64,000 nt of DNA from Halomonas salinarum (lineage in GTDB: Bacteria; Pseudomonadota; Gammaproteobacteria; Pseudomonadales; Halomonadaceae): the NCBI RefSeq assembly GCF_012062845.1, contig NZ_WWNB01000004.1, forward strand, positions 160,220 through 224,219, given 5' to 3'. Numbering within the stretch: position 1 is the first letter of the stretch; every line of letters starts with the position of its first letter. This document shows positions 18,110 through 27,507 of this stretch, in pieces. The notes under the pieces were generated by a model. That model was not told the DNA's origin and made no database searches. It saw nothing but the letters and a program-made list of their open reading frames with translations. Both the position numbers and the translations under genes were made by a program.

Positions 18110-19816
18110 ATGCATCTGTTTCGCAACCTGAGCATTCATGCCGCCATCACCACGGTATTAGGTGTCTTTGCCGTATTGATCGGCTTGATCGCTTTCCTGG
18201 GAGAGCTTGCCAACTACAAGGCGGGGGAGACGTTCTCGACAGTCGATCAGATCAATGTCCAGCAGCTCAATGAGCTCAATCGGGCCGATGCGCTGCTGAC
18301 CGGCGCGCGATTGGAGCTGATGGCGGCGTCCAAGAAATTGCTGGTAGGACGCACCGACGAGGCATCGACGTTGGTGGCCAACGGCCTGAATCAGATCGAT
18401 CGCGCCGAGGAGCGTTACCGGAGTTTCGAGTCGGTCCCGGTGAGCGAGCAGGGCCGTGAAGCCGTGGGCGGGGTCAAGGAACAGTTTCCTCACGTATTGG
18501 AATTTGCTCGCGCCCAGCATGAGGCGCTAAGCAACCGCAATGTGATGGCGTTTGATAGCCTAGAAGATGAGATGGTGGCGTCAAGTAATGCGCTGGATGA
18601 GGCACTTACCGGCTTCGTGCATTACGCCGAGGAGCGTGGCGCTACGCTGATCGATGACTACCATGACAGCGCTGTGACATTCGAGCTTATCGGTCTGGCG
18701 GCGTTAATCGTCACGGCGATTATTCTGGTGCTGATCTATGTGGGCTTGCGTCGGGTCCTGATCAAGCCGCTGAACGAGGCGGTGGCGACCCTTGAGCGTA
18801 TCGCCAAGGCAGACCTTTCTGAAGACATCCGCGCCACGACTCGCAATGAGATTGGCAAGCTGTTTGCTGCCATGCGCGACATGCAGCAGGGGCTTTCTAA
18901 GACCGTGGGAACCGTGCGTGACAGCAGTAGCTCGATCCATGTCGGCACACGCGAGATCGCCAGCGGCAACGCCGATTTGTCTTCGCGCACCGAAGAGCAG
19001 GCGGCGTCTCTGCAGCAGACGGCCTCGAGCATGGAAGAGCTGACCACCACCGTGAAGCAGAACGCCGAAAATGCGCGTCAGGCCAGCGGTCTGGCCTTCG
19101 AGGCATCGAGCACGGCCGGCCGAGGCGGTGAGGTGGTCGATCGCGTTATCACCACGATGCACGGTATTTCGCAAAGCTCGCAGAAGATTGCCGATATCAC
19201 GGGGGTGATCGATTCCATCGCCTTCCAGACCAATATCTTGGCACTCAACGCATCCGTTGAGGCGGCAAGGGCGGGAGAGCAGGGTCGCGGCTTTGCCGTG
19301 GTGGCGGGCGAGGTGCGTAATCTGGCCGGACGAAGTGCTTCGGCCGCCAAGGAAATCAAGACGCTGATCGATGATTCCGTCGGCCAGGTCAAGCAGGGCT
19401 CTACCCTGGTCGAACAGGCCGGTCAGACCATGCAGGAAGTTGTGGATTCCGTTAAGCGGGTGACCGATATCATGGATGAGATCTCGGCTGCTTCACAGGA
19501 GCAAAGTGATGGGATCGAGCAGGTGACGCAGGCGGTTGGCCAAATGGATCAAGTGACGCAACAGAATGCCTCCCTGGTGCAACAGGCTTCGGCGGCGGCT
19601 GCCTCTCTTGAAGAACAGGCGAGCCGTCTTGAGCAGGCGGTAGCGGTCTTCCGCCTGGCGGACGGCGCCACTCAGGCACAGCCCGCTGAGAGCGCCTCCT
19701 TACCATCTAATCGTACGGTAGAGCGTCGCTCAGGCCTGACTCGCTCGGCGACCTCGCACCAGGTGCCGGCAACGCGTAAGTCGGTAACGACCGAGGATGA
19801 TTGGGAAGAATTCTAA
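18110..19816 (+). CDS. methyl-accepting chemotaxis protein, Tar/Tsr-type
   Basis: The 568-residue receptor has the classic layout: membrane helix (about 10-32), a periplasmic four-helix-bundle domain (about 33-190), a second membrane helix (about 191-212), HAMP, and a methylation/signalling domain with the conserved [11 protein letters not shown] tip. It ends DWEEF, a CheR/CheB docking motif. The ligand cannot be named from sequence. The gene sits between cheB and cheY, whereas enterobacterial receptor genes precede cheR. AGGGAG upstream of ATG 18110 supports the start. Confidence 0.94.
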   Translation: MHLFRNLSIHAAITTVLGVFAVLIGLIAFLGELANYKAGETFSTVDQINVQQLNELNRADALLTGARLELMAASKKLLVGRTDEASTLVANGLNQIDRAEERYRSFESVPVSEQGREAVGGVKEQFPHVLEFARAQHEALSNRNVMAFDSLEDEMVASSNALDEALTGFVHYAEERGATLIDDYHDSAVTFELIGLAALIVTAIILVLIYVGLRRVLIKPLNEAVATLERIAKADLSEDIRATTRNEIGKLFAAMRDMQQGLSKTVGTVRDSSSSIHVGTREIASGNADLSSRTEEQAASLQQTASSMEELTTTVKQNAENARQASGLAFEASSTAGRGGEVVDRVITTMHGISQSSQKIADITGVIDSIAFQTNILALNASVEAARAGEQGRGFAVVAGEVRNLAGRSASAAKEIKTLIDDSVGQVKQGSTLVEQAGQTMQEVVDSVKRVTDIMDEISAASQEQSDGIEQVTQAVGQMDQVTQQNASLVQQASAAAASLEEQASRLEQAVAVFRLADGATQAQPAESASLPSNRTVERRSGLTRSATSHQVPATRKSVTTEDDWEEF

Positions 19817-19870
19817 CCACGGGTCGGCGCTTGCCGGCCTTGATATCGACGACACAAGCAGGAGGTTGAA

Positions 19871-20260
19871 ATGGCCAACAAGGACATGAGGATTCTCGTG
19901 GTAGACGATTTTCCTACCATGCGTCGCATCGTGCGCAGTCTGCTCAAGGAGCTGGGCTTTACCAATGTGGAAGAGGCAGAAGACGGTCAGGATGGTCTCA
20001 ACAAGCTCAAGCAAGGCGGCTTCGAGTTTGTGGTGTCAGACTGGAACATGCCCAACCTCGATGGCCTTGAGATGCTCAAGCAGATTCGCGCTGACGATAA
20101 CCTGAAAGCACTGCCGGTGCTGATGGTGACGGCCGAAGCCAAGAAGGAAAATATCATCGCCGCCGCTCAGGCTGGCGCCAATGGCTATGTGGTCAAGCCG
20201 TTCACCGCCGCGACGCTCGATGAAAAGCTGAACAAGATCTTCGAAAAGCTCGGCATGTAA
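19871..20260 (+). CDS. cheY: chemotaxis response regulator CheY
   Basis: CheY (129 residues) is a single receiver domain that, when phosphorylated by CheA, binds FliM and reverses the motor. Asp12-Asp13, phospho-acceptor Asp57 in [11 protein letters not shown], Thr (VTAEA) and Lys (VVKPF) are all in place. AGGAGG precedes the ATG by seven bases. It is followed 36 nt later by cheZ. Confidence 0.98.
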   Translation: MANKDMRILVVDDFPTMRRIVRSLLKELGFTNVEEAEDGQDGLNKLKQGGFEFVVSDWNMPNLDGLEMLKQIRADDNLKALPVLMVTAEAKKENIIAAAQAGANGYVVKPFTAATLDEKLNKIFEKLGM

Positions 20261-20296
20261 TCAGGACGAGGGCCTACCTCGGCAGGAGAAGCGATC

Positions 20297-20983
20297 ATGA
20301 GTGAACAGGCTCAACAGGCGTCTACCGAGGTTGGTGGCGGCGAAGACCTGGTGAAGCGCATCGGGCAGTTGACGCGCATGTTGCGTGAAAACATGCGCGA
20401 GCTTGGGCTTGACCAGGAAATCGAGAAGGCCGCGGAGGCGATTCCCGATGCCCGCGACCGCCTCAACTATGTAGCGTCGATGACCGAGCAGGCGGCGGAT
20501 CGAGCGCTTAACGCCATCGACCGGGCCCAGCCGCTGCAAGACGATCTCGAGTCTCGCGCGGCGGCGCTCGACAAGCGGTGGTCGGAGTGGTTCGAAGCGC
20601 CGAAGGAGTTGGATGAGGCCCGCGAATTGGTCATCGACACGCGCAGCTACTTGGGTGAGGTGCCGGAAAAGACGCAAGGGACTCAGAAAGAGTTGATGGA
20701 AATCATGATGGCCCAGGACTTTCAGGATCTGACGGGCCAGGTGATCAAGAAGATGATGGATGTCATCCGTGAAATAGAGCATCAGCTGGTTCAAGTGTTG
20801 CTCGATAGCGTGCCGGCCGAGCAGGGCCGCGACGAGATGAAGCGACGCGCCGAGGGCCAGTGGGAGGCCGATGCCAAGCGAGAAGCCTCGCTGCTCAATG
20901 GCCCCCAGGTGAAAACGGATGCCCATGATGTAGTCAGTAGTCAGGATCAGGTCGACGACTTGCTCGACGAGCTGGGTTTCTAG
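20297..20983 (+). CDS. cheZ: CheY-P phosphatase CheZ
   Basis: CheZ (228 residues) dephosphorylates CheY-P. The long helical hairpin contains the active-site segment [12 protein letters not shown], with the catalytic Gln at its centre. The extreme C-terminus, [12 protein letters not shown], is the amphipathic CheY-binding helix almost identical to that of E. coli. AGGAGA precedes the ATG. It is last in the cheB-receptor-cheY-cheZ unit. Confidence 0.97.
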   Translation: MSEQAQQASTEVGGGEDLVKRIGQLTRMLRENMRELGLDQEIEKAAEAIPDARDRLNYVASMTEQAADRALNAIDRAQPLQDDLESRAAALDKRWSEWFEAPKELDEARELVIDTRSYLGEVPEKTQGTQKELMEIMMAQDFQDLTGQVIKKMMDVIREIEHQLVQVLLDSVPAEQGRDEMKRRAEGQWEADAKREASLLNGPQVKTDAHDVVSSQDQVDDLLDELGF

Positions 20984-20990
20984 CGCTTGC

Positions 20991-21021
20991 CCCCCACCGA
21001 GCTTTTGATGCTCGGTGGGGG
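20991..21021 (+). terminator. strong hairpin after cheZ
   Basis: Perfect 12-bp stem CCCCCACCGAGC (20991-21002) / GCTCGGTGGGGG (21010-21021) with a 7-nt loop, eight bases after the cheZ stop. It lacks a T tract, so it may end transcription inefficiently or protect the mRNA 3' end. Confidence 0.6.
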
Positions 21022-21207
21022 CGACCCTTCGTGCGATGCCATATCTCTTTTCCCCCCTTCCGCACCCTCATTCGACAGGGTGCTAACGCGCGTGTCCTGA
21101 ATAAGGCCTAATACCTCTCGCTATTTGACGTATCGGCTCTTCCCCGCTTTATCGACAATGACCAGCATCCAAATGCCCTCTCCGTAAAGGCCCGCTGGTT
21201 ATAGCTT

Positions 21208-22386
21208 ATGGCCGATGAAAGCAGTGATGACGAAAAGACAGAAGAGGCCACGCCACGACGAGAACAAAAAGCGCGTGACGATGGTCAGGTAGCGCGATCT
21301 CGGGAACTGGCGACCTTCATGCTCCTGCTGGCCGGCGTTATCGGCTTGTGGTCGATGGGCAATACCCTGTATGACCAGCTCGGGACGATGATGGAGCAGT
21401 CGTTCCTGTTCGAGCGTCGTCAGGCCTTCGAGGTCATGCCCATGTTGACGCATGCCTGGACCCTGGGAGAAAGCGCCTTTTATGCCTTGTTACCGCTGTT
21501 TCTGATGCTGGTCGTGGTGGCGCTGGTCTCGCCGGCGCTACTGGGCGGCTGGATGATCTCGGCCAAATCACTACAGCCCCAGCTTTCCAAGATGAACCCC
21601 GTCAAGGGGCTGAAGCGGATCTTCTCGACTCAGGCCTTGGCGGAGCTCGCCAAGGCGATCGCCAAGTCGGTGCTGGTGGGGGGCGTCGGTGCCTGGTTCC
21701 TGGTGACCCATGTCGGTGAATTCATGGCGCTGATGGACCAACCCATCAAGCAGGCTTTGGCCAAGGCCATGAGTCTTGCGGCGACCGCCAGTGGCCTTAT
21801 GGTGCTGACCTTGATCGTCGCGGTGCTGATCGATGTGCCCTTCCAGCTATGGAGCCATGCCAAGAAGCTGCGCATGAGCAAGGACGAGGTCAAGCGCGAG
21901 CACAAGGAGTCCGAGGGTGACCCGCAAGTAAAAGGGCGTATTCGTCAGCAGCAGCAGGCCATGGCGCGCAATCGCATGATGAGCAAGGTGCCTGAAGCCG
22001 ATGTGATCGTGACCAACCCGACCCATTATGCGGTAGCGCTGCGCTACGACCAGAGCAAGATGGCCGCACCGCGAGTGGTAGCCAAGGGCGCGGATGAAGT
22101 CGCCAAGCGAATCAGGGAAGTGGCGGAGGAGCACAAGATTCCGTTGCTTGAGGCGCCTCCTCTGGCTCGCGCACTACATGGCCATGTCGATCTCGACGCT
22201 GAGGTTCCCATGGCGCTCTATACCGCTGTCGCTGAGGTCCTGGCTTGGGCGATGCGCCTCAAAAGCGTTCGCGAGGAGGGTGGCGAGATGCCCGATACGC
22301 CACGTGATCTGCCGGTTCCCAGCGAGCTGGATGATAAGTCTGCGCCTTCCCCCCCGCGCGATGACACCACCGAGGAGCCTCGATGA
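21208..22386 (+). CDS. flhB: flagellar export switch protein FlhB
   Basis: FlhB (392 residues) is a membrane component of the flagellar type III export gate. The basic N-terminus (EKTEEATPRREQKARDDGQ) and four membrane helices within about 30-210 are followed by a cytoplasmic domain with the self-cleavage motif NPTH at Asn270-His273. Cleavage there lets FliK trigger the switch from hook to filament export. A Pro/Asp-rich tail ends the protein. The 224-bp gap after cheZ must hold its promoter; I see no sigma-28 match, which fits a class II FlhDC-dependent gene. It overlaps flhA by four bases. Confidence 0.97.
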   Translation: MADESSDDEKTEEATPRREQKARDDGQVARSRELATFMLLLAGVIGLWSMGNTLYDQLGTMMEQSFLFERRQAFEVMPMLTHAWTLGESAFYALLPLFLMLVVVALVSPALLGGWMISAKSLQPQLSKMNPVKGLKRIFSTQALAELAKAIAKSVLVGGVGAWFLVTHVGEFMALMDQPIKQALAKAMSLAATASGLMVLTLIVAVLIDVPFQLWSHAKKLRMSKDEVKREHKESEGDPQVKGRIRQQQQAMARNRMMSKVPEADVIVTNPTHYAVALRYDQSKMAAPRVVAKGADEVAKRIREVAEEHKIPLLEAPPLARALHGHVDLDAEVPMALYTAVAEVLAWAMRLKSVREEGGEMPDTPRDLPVPSELDDKSAPSPPRDDTTEEPR

Positions 22387-24467
22387 GAGCGCTGACGAAT
22401 TATCTGAACCGCATGGATATGCTGGGCGACATGCGGATGAAGCTCCTGGCGGGCCCGCTGCTGATCATCATGATCTTGTCGATGATGATCCTGCCATTGC
22501 CGCCCTTTGCGCTGGATTTGTTCTTCACCTTCAATATCGCCTTGGCGGTGATGGTGCTGCTGGTCAGCATGTTCACGCAGAAACCGCTCGATTTCGCGGC
22601 GTTCCCCGCGGTGCTGCTATTTACGACGCTGCTACGCCTCTCGCTGAACGTCGCCTCGACCCGTGTCGTCTTGATGGAAGGGCATAATGGCGGCGATGCA
22701 GCGGGCAAGGTGATCGAGGCCTTTGGTCAGTTCCTGGTGGGGGGTAACTTCGCCGTCGGCCTGGTGGTGTTCCTGATCCTGGTCATTATCAACTTCATGG
22801 TGATCACTAAGGGCGCGGGGCGTATTGCCGAAGTGGGCGCTCGCTTCATGCTGGACGCCATGCCCGGCAAGCAGATGGCCATCGACGCCGATCTAAATGC
22901 CGGCCTGATCGGCGAAGACGAGGCTCGCCAGCGGCGCTCCGATGTGTCTCAGGAAGCCGACTTCTACGGCTCCATGGACGGTGCCAGCAAGTTCGTGCGT
23001 GGTGACGCCATGGCGGGGCTTGTCATCATGGTGGTCAACATCATTGGTGGGCTCTTGATCGGCATGATGCAGCACGATCTCGATTTCGGCACGGCGGCCA
23101 AGACCTACACATTGCTGACCATCGGTGATGGTCTGGTCGCACAGATTCCGGCGCTGGTGATCTCGACCGCTGCCGGTGTGACCGTATCTCGCGTCACCAC
23201 CGACCAGGACGTCGGTCAGCAGATGATCAGCCAGCTATTCATCAACCCCCAGGTGTTGTGGTTGTCAGCCGGCGTCATGGGGCTTCTGGGGCTGGTGCCG
23301 GGCATGCCTAACCTGGTGTTCATTATTTTCACTGTCTTGCTTGGAGGGCTTGCGTGGTGGCTACAGCGAAACGAGCAGAATCGCGTGGCCGAGGAAACGA
23401 TCAGTGCGGCACCGCCTCCCACACAGGAGGCACCCGAAGCGAGCTGGGATGATGTCCAGCTGGTCGACACCCTGGGCCTGGAAGTGGGTCACCGGCTCAT
23501 TCCGCTGGTCGATCATCGCCAGCAGGGTGAGCTTCTGGGGCGCATCAAGAGTGTGCGCAAGAAGTATGCTCAGGATGTGGGGTTCCTGCCGCCCGTCGTG
23601 CATATCCGCGATAATCTCGAGCTGGGCGCCAACAGCTATGTGATTACCCTCAAGGGAGTGGAAGTCGGTCATGCCGAGGCGTATCCCGGTAAATGGCTTG
23701 CGATCGACCCCGGCCAGGTGTCGGGTCAGCTCGAGGGGACGCGAACCGAGGACCCCGCCTTTGGACTACCGGCGGTCTGGATCGAGTCCTCCCAGCGCGA
23801 GCATGCCCAGGTATACGGTTACACCGTGGTCGATGCCGGCACCGTGGTCGCGACCCACCTCAACCATCTCCTGCATCAGCATGCCGGTGAGATGCTGGGG
23901 CGTCAGGAAGTGCAGCGGTTGCTGGACAAGCTGGGTGAGGAAGACAAAGCCCTGGTCGATGACGTAGTGCCTAAGGTCGTCAACCTGACGCAACTCCAGC
24001 GGCTCTTGCAGCAGTTGCTGGAAGAAGATGTCTCGATTCGTGACATGCGCACCATCCTCGATACCCTGGCCGAGCATGGTGGAGGACAGGCAGATGTCGC
24101 TGACCTGGTCGCCATGGTGCGTGTGGCCTTGGGGCGGGCGATTACCCAGCAATGGTTCCCGGCCCAGGGAGATCTGCACGTGATCGGTCTGGATGCCAAG
24201 CTCGAGCAGGTGCTGATGCAGGCCATGAACAGCGGTGGGGCACTGGAGCCAGGGCTTGCTGAAACACTGATGGATCAAGCCGCCAAGGCGCTAGAGCGTC
24301 AGGAACAAAGCGGGGAGCCGCCGGTGCTGGTGGTCCAGCACAGCCTGCGGCCTCAGCTGGCACGTTTCCTGCGTCGTCGTCTGCGCCAGTTGGTGGTGAT
24401 GTCTCAGGCCGAGATTCCGGATGACCGTACTCTCAGGATTACCAGCATGGTAGGAGGTGACCGGTGA
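22383..24467 (+). CDS. flhA: flagellar export gate protein FlhA
   Basis: FlhA (694 residues) forms the nonameric export gate. An N-terminal membrane part with about eight helices (20-325) includes the conserved RFMLDAMPGKQMAIDAD loop of the FHIPEP family. A cytoplasmic domain (about 360-694) docks chaperone-substrate complexes. The ATG overlaps the flhB stop (ATGA) and its own stop overlaps the flhF start (GTGA), so flhB-flhA-flhF are translationally coupled. Confidence 0.97.
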   Translation: MRALTNYLNRMDMLGDMRMKLLAGPLLIIMILSMMILPLPPFALDLFFTFNIALAVMVLLVSMFTQKPLDFAAFPAVLLFTTLLRLSLNVASTRVVLMEGHNGGDAAGKVIEAFGQFLVGGNFAVGLVVFLILVIINFMVITKGAGRIAEVGARFMLDAMPGKQMAIDADLNAGLIGEDEARQRRSDVSQEADFYGSMDGASKFVRGDAMAGLVIMVVNIIGGLLIGMMQHDLDFGTAAKTYTLLTIGDGLVAQIPALVISTAAGVTVSRVTTDQDVGQQMISQLFINPQVLWLSAGVMGLLGLVPGMPNLVFIIFTVLLGGLAWWLQRNEQNRVAEETISAAPPPTQEAPEASWDDVQLVDTLGLEVGHRLIPLVDHRQQGELLGRIKSVRKKYAQDVGFLPPVVHIRDNLELGANSYVITLKGVEVGHAEAYPGKWLAIDPGQVSGQLEGTRTEDPAFGLPAVWIESSQREHAQVYGYTVVDAGTVVATHLNHLLHQHAGEMLGRQEVQRLLDKLGEEDKALVDDVVPKVVNLTQLQRLLQQLLEEDVSIRDMRTILDTLAEHGGGQADVADLVAMVRVALGRAITQQWFPAQGDLHVIGLDAKLEQVLMQAMNSGGALEPGLAETLMDQAAKALERQEQSGEPPVLVVQHSLRPQLARFLRRRLRQLVVMSQAEIPDDRTLRITSMVGGDR

Positions 24468-26809
24468 GCGTGAAGCGCTTTTTAGGCGCCAACAGTCGTG
24501 AGGCCATGCGTCAGGTGCGGGCCCTGTTCGGCGATGATGCCCTGATTCTCGCCAATCGTCCCGTCGAGGACGGCGTCGAAATTCTGGCCATGGCCGATGA
24601 TGCCGCTGACCCGGCCGTCGGTGAATCAGGCAGTGCCAAGGGGGCGGTGTCGATCTCTGGCGAGGCGTCACCTGTGGCCAGGCCTTCCGCCCAGACAGCC
24701 GCTCGGCCCTCGCGCTCTTCCGACAGTGAAGCCGATCAGGCGTGGCGAGTCGCTCACCGTGCGTCGACTGGGCGTGCTCATTCCACAGCACAGCCCACTG
24801 TTACGAGCCCTCAAGCCGCTGTTGCAAGCCAGCCCCCGTCGGCGCCATCCGCCGCCCAGGACTTCGCTGCGCTGAGCCAGCAACTGCTCGGTGAGATGCA
24901 GGAAATGCGCGAGCTGCTGGGTAAGCAGGATCGCGCCAAGCCGAGCTCAGCGTCGGATATGCACCGTCGCTTGCTGGCATCAGGCTTCGGCCATGAGCTG
25001 GTCGGTGATCTGCTGGCGTCATTGCCTGCGGATCTTGCGGGTGCCTCACCCGAAGATGAGCGAGCCTGGCTTGAGCGTCAGCTGGTGGCCAGGCTCAAGG
25101 TCGCGCCGGAAGCTGAGGCGATGCTCGATGAGGGCGGTGTCATTGCGCTCGTGGGGCCCACTGGCGTTGGCAAGACCACTACCACGGCCAAGCTTGCCGC
25201 GCGCTATGTGATGCGTCATGGCCCTGAGCGGGCGGTGCTGGTCACGACAGATGCCTACCGCATTGGCGCTCAGGATCAGTTGCGTATCTATGCCGACTTG
25301 ATGGGCATCGAAATGCACGCCCTCGAAGCGGACCGCCCACTGGAAAGCCTGTTGCCGCGGCTGGTCGACAAGCACCTGGTGATCGTTGATACCGTCGGCA
25401 TGAGTCAGCGTGATCGACGCCTCCTTGAGCAGATCGCCCACCTTCGAGGCGACAGTCGCGCCGTGCGTCTGGTGTTACTGCTCAACGCGGCGAGCCAAGG
25501 CGAAACTATCGATGAGGTGGTGACCACTTACTTACAGGCTGCTCGCGCAGTCGGCGGTCGCCTCGATGATGCCATTCTCACCAAACACGATGAGGCCGCC
25601 AGACTAGGCGGTGCGCTGGACACGCTGATCCGCCATGGGCTGACGCTACATTTCGTGTCACATGGTCAGCAGGTACCCGAGGATTTGGCGTTGGCCGATT
25701 CACGAGCCTTGGTCCGGGAAGCCCTGGAGGCCGGTGTGCCATCGCCCTTTGCTATGTCTCAGCTCGATGAGCCTCAGACCCGTGCCAGTGGTGCCCCGGC
25801 GCTGCTTGGCCAGGGCAGGGCGCTGGGTAGCCTCTGGGAGATGTTGCGTACCCAGGTTCCCGGCTTCGAGATACTGTCTGACGCTTGGGCCATCAGTTCA
25901 TTACCGCCAAGCCTGCATCCTGTGCGCCTTACGTCGCTCCATGAGCGGATGCCGGCACAGGGGACCACCCTCCTGTGGGCACGCTCATCGTCGCTGCCGG
26001 GCGAGGATTGGATGCTGCCTCATCTGGCACTCGATAGTGTTGGGCGCCCGGTCGTGCAGCCTTTTCCCGAACATCGGCTGGTGGCTGGCCATCGTGAACG
26101 CATTGACTGGGCCGAGTCGGCACTCAGTGTGAGTGCTCATTTACTGCCCAGGATTCCCGATGCCGCCACCAGGGCCTGGCTCCGGGAGCGCGGCAGCGGC
26201 TGGCTGAGCCAGGCGCAGGGCAATAGCCGCGTGCTGTATCGCGGTGAGCGTTCGACCCTGACAAGCCTGGTGGATGAGGCACAGGCGATTGAGCCAGCGC
26301 TGATTCGCTATCGTGGTCAGGCAGCCAAGGTCACGCTTGGAAGGCTTGAGGCCTTGAGCTGTGGTGCCGGTGATACCCATGGCGATGCGCTCTGGGTCTG
26401 GTTTGCTGAAGTCCGTGATCGTGACAGTGGCTCACTGCTGTCACGACGCTATGCCCTGTCGCCTGAGTGGTGGCCAACGGCGTGTGGACGAGCGGCACTG
26501 CTCGAGCAGCTTCGCAATGATGAGTTGCCCACCCTGGCTCGACACGCCTCGCGTCAGCTCTGTGGCCAAGGGCCCCTCGCTCTGGATAGCGAACTCAGAG
26601 TGTTCATGGCAACCGGTATCGCCGCCTTGGCATTGCATCTTGAACACGCGGAAGAGGATTGGGCCATGGATGCAAGGGCGAACCTGATGAGGCTGCAGTC
26701 GGGTCGTCGTCCGCGCCGCGCCAAGAATCTGCTGGAGGGCTTGATCCAAGTCCTGGATGCTCGCGAAGCGATTCGCCACTTCAGTGAGCAGGCCGGACGG
26801 TCAGTATGA
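24464..26809 (+). CDS. flhF: FlhF GTPase with long C-terminal extension
   Basis: FlhF is an SRP-type GTPase that helps place the flagellar basal body. The B domain (1-160) starts KRFLGANSREAMRQV and turns Ala/Ser/Pro-rich. N and G domains (about 165-430) follow, with the P-loop GPTGVGKTTT (231-240), TTDAYRIGAQDQLR, G3 DTVG (309-312, usually DTAG) and TKHD (373-376). The family normally ends about here; this protein runs on to residue 781. The extra ~345 residues are rich in Leu, Arg and Trp, contain no membrane helix and match no family I know. GTG 24464 overlaps the flhA stop, and the gene's stop overlaps the FlhG-like gene. Confidence 0.88.
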   Translation: MSVKRFLGANSREAMRQVRALFGDDALILANRPVEDGVEILAMADDAADPAVGESGSAKGAVSISGEASPVARPSAQTAARPSRSSDSEADQAWRVAHRASTGRAHSTAQPTVTSPQAAVASQPPSAPSAAQDFAALSQQLLGEMQEMRELLGKQDRAKPSSASDMHRRLLASGFGHELVGDLLASLPADLAGASPEDERAWLERQLVARLKVAPEAEAMLDEGGVIALVGPTGVGKTTTTAKLAARYVMRHGPERAVLVTTDAYRIGAQDQLRIYADLMGIEMHALEADRPLESLLPRLVDKHLVIVDTVGMSQRDRRLLEQIAHLRGDSRAVRLVLLLNAASQGETIDEVVTTYLQAARAVGGRLDDAILTKHDEAARLGGALDTLIRHGLTLHFVSHGQQVPEDLALADSRALVREALEAGVPSPFAMSQLDEPQTRASGAPALLGQGRALGSLWEMLRTQVPGFEILSDAWAISSLPPSLHPVRLTSLHERMPAQGTTLLWARSSSLPGEDWMLPHLALDSVGRPVVQPFPEHRLVAGHRERIDWAESALSVSAHLLPRIPDAATRAWLRERGSGWLSQAQGNSRVLYRGERSTLTSLVDEAQAIEPALIRYRGQAAKVTLGRLEALSCGAGDTHGDALWVWFAEVRDRDSGSLLSRRYALSPEWWPTACGRAALLEQLRNDELPTLARHASRQLCGQGPLALDSELRVFMATGIAALALHLEHAEEDWAMDARANLMRLQSGRRPRRAKNLLEGLIQVLDAREAIRHFSEQAGRSV

Positions 26810-27507
26810 GCGATCAGGCTGCCGGTCTGCGGCGCTGGGCTCAGTCGCGTCAGGCCTCGGAAGAGGCCGCCTCCGGTGAGGCAGCGGTAACATCGGACGC
26901 GTCGGATATCGATGCAGCGATTGTCGATAACGCCTATCGCGAAGGCCACGAGCAAGCGCAGGAGCGAGCCTTGGGCTCTGCGTCATTTGCCGATCGCGCC
27001 GACTCCGCAGAAGCTACTGATCCACAAGCCTCTGAGCCAGCGGTCCCTGAGCGGGCGAGTTCTGAAGGGAAGAGTGGCGAGATCACTTGCGCAGGCGATG
27101 AACCCGAGCCGAGGTCTGAGCCGGCTGCTGTCATTCCGCTTATGGTGCTGGGGCTTCCCAGGAAAGGGGGGGGTGAGCGTGCTCAGGCAGCGCTTGTCAG
27201 CTGGTCACGCCAGGGGAAACGTTGGGTCGGTGACCCCGCGGCCTGGCAGGTCGTTGCCTGCGATGCGCATAGTCCTCACTTGGCTCAGTTGGCCAGGCAG
27301 GAGAAACGTTGGGCGCTATGGGTCGATACCGATGGTGATGGCTTCCGCCAGGCCTTCAAGGTCATGCAGGCGATCCGTCGTGGCGGTGGCCCACGGCGGC
27401 TATTGGCGCTGCATCCGCCGGTGGCCTCACGGCGAGGCTTGCTCAACAACCTGCAACAGATGGCCCGCGAGGCCTTCGAGATCGACCTGCTGGTGTTGGC
27501 CCCATGA
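26806..27507 (+). CDS. FlhG-like protein lacking a functional P-loop
   Basis: The 233-residue product begins SDQAAGLRRWAQSR, matching the DQAxxLR activator motif with which FlhG (FleN) stimulates the FlhF GTPase. It occupies the flhG position next to flhF. Residues about 20-108 are acidic and disordered. From about 110 the pattern VLGLPRKGGGERAQAAL...QGKRW recalls the start of a MinD/FlhG ATPase, but KGGxGK(T/S) is replaced by KGGGERA. A strand-helix-strand-helix remainder (168-233) could be a shortened MinD fold. I infer a non-ATPase FlhG derivative; the N-terminal motif is the firmest evidence. It overlaps flhF by four bases and flhE by four bases. Confidence 0.6.
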   Translation: MSDQAAGLRRWAQSRQASEEAASGEAAVTSDASDIDAAIVDNAYREGHEQAQERALGSASFADRADSAEATDPQASEPAVPERASSEGKSGEITCAGDEPEPRSEPAAVIPLMVLGLPRKGGGERAQAALVSWSRQGKRWVGDPAAWQVVACDAHSPHLAQLARQEKRWALWVDTDGDGFRQAFKVMQAIRRGGGPRRLLALHPPVASRRGLLNNLQQMAREAFEIDLLVLAP

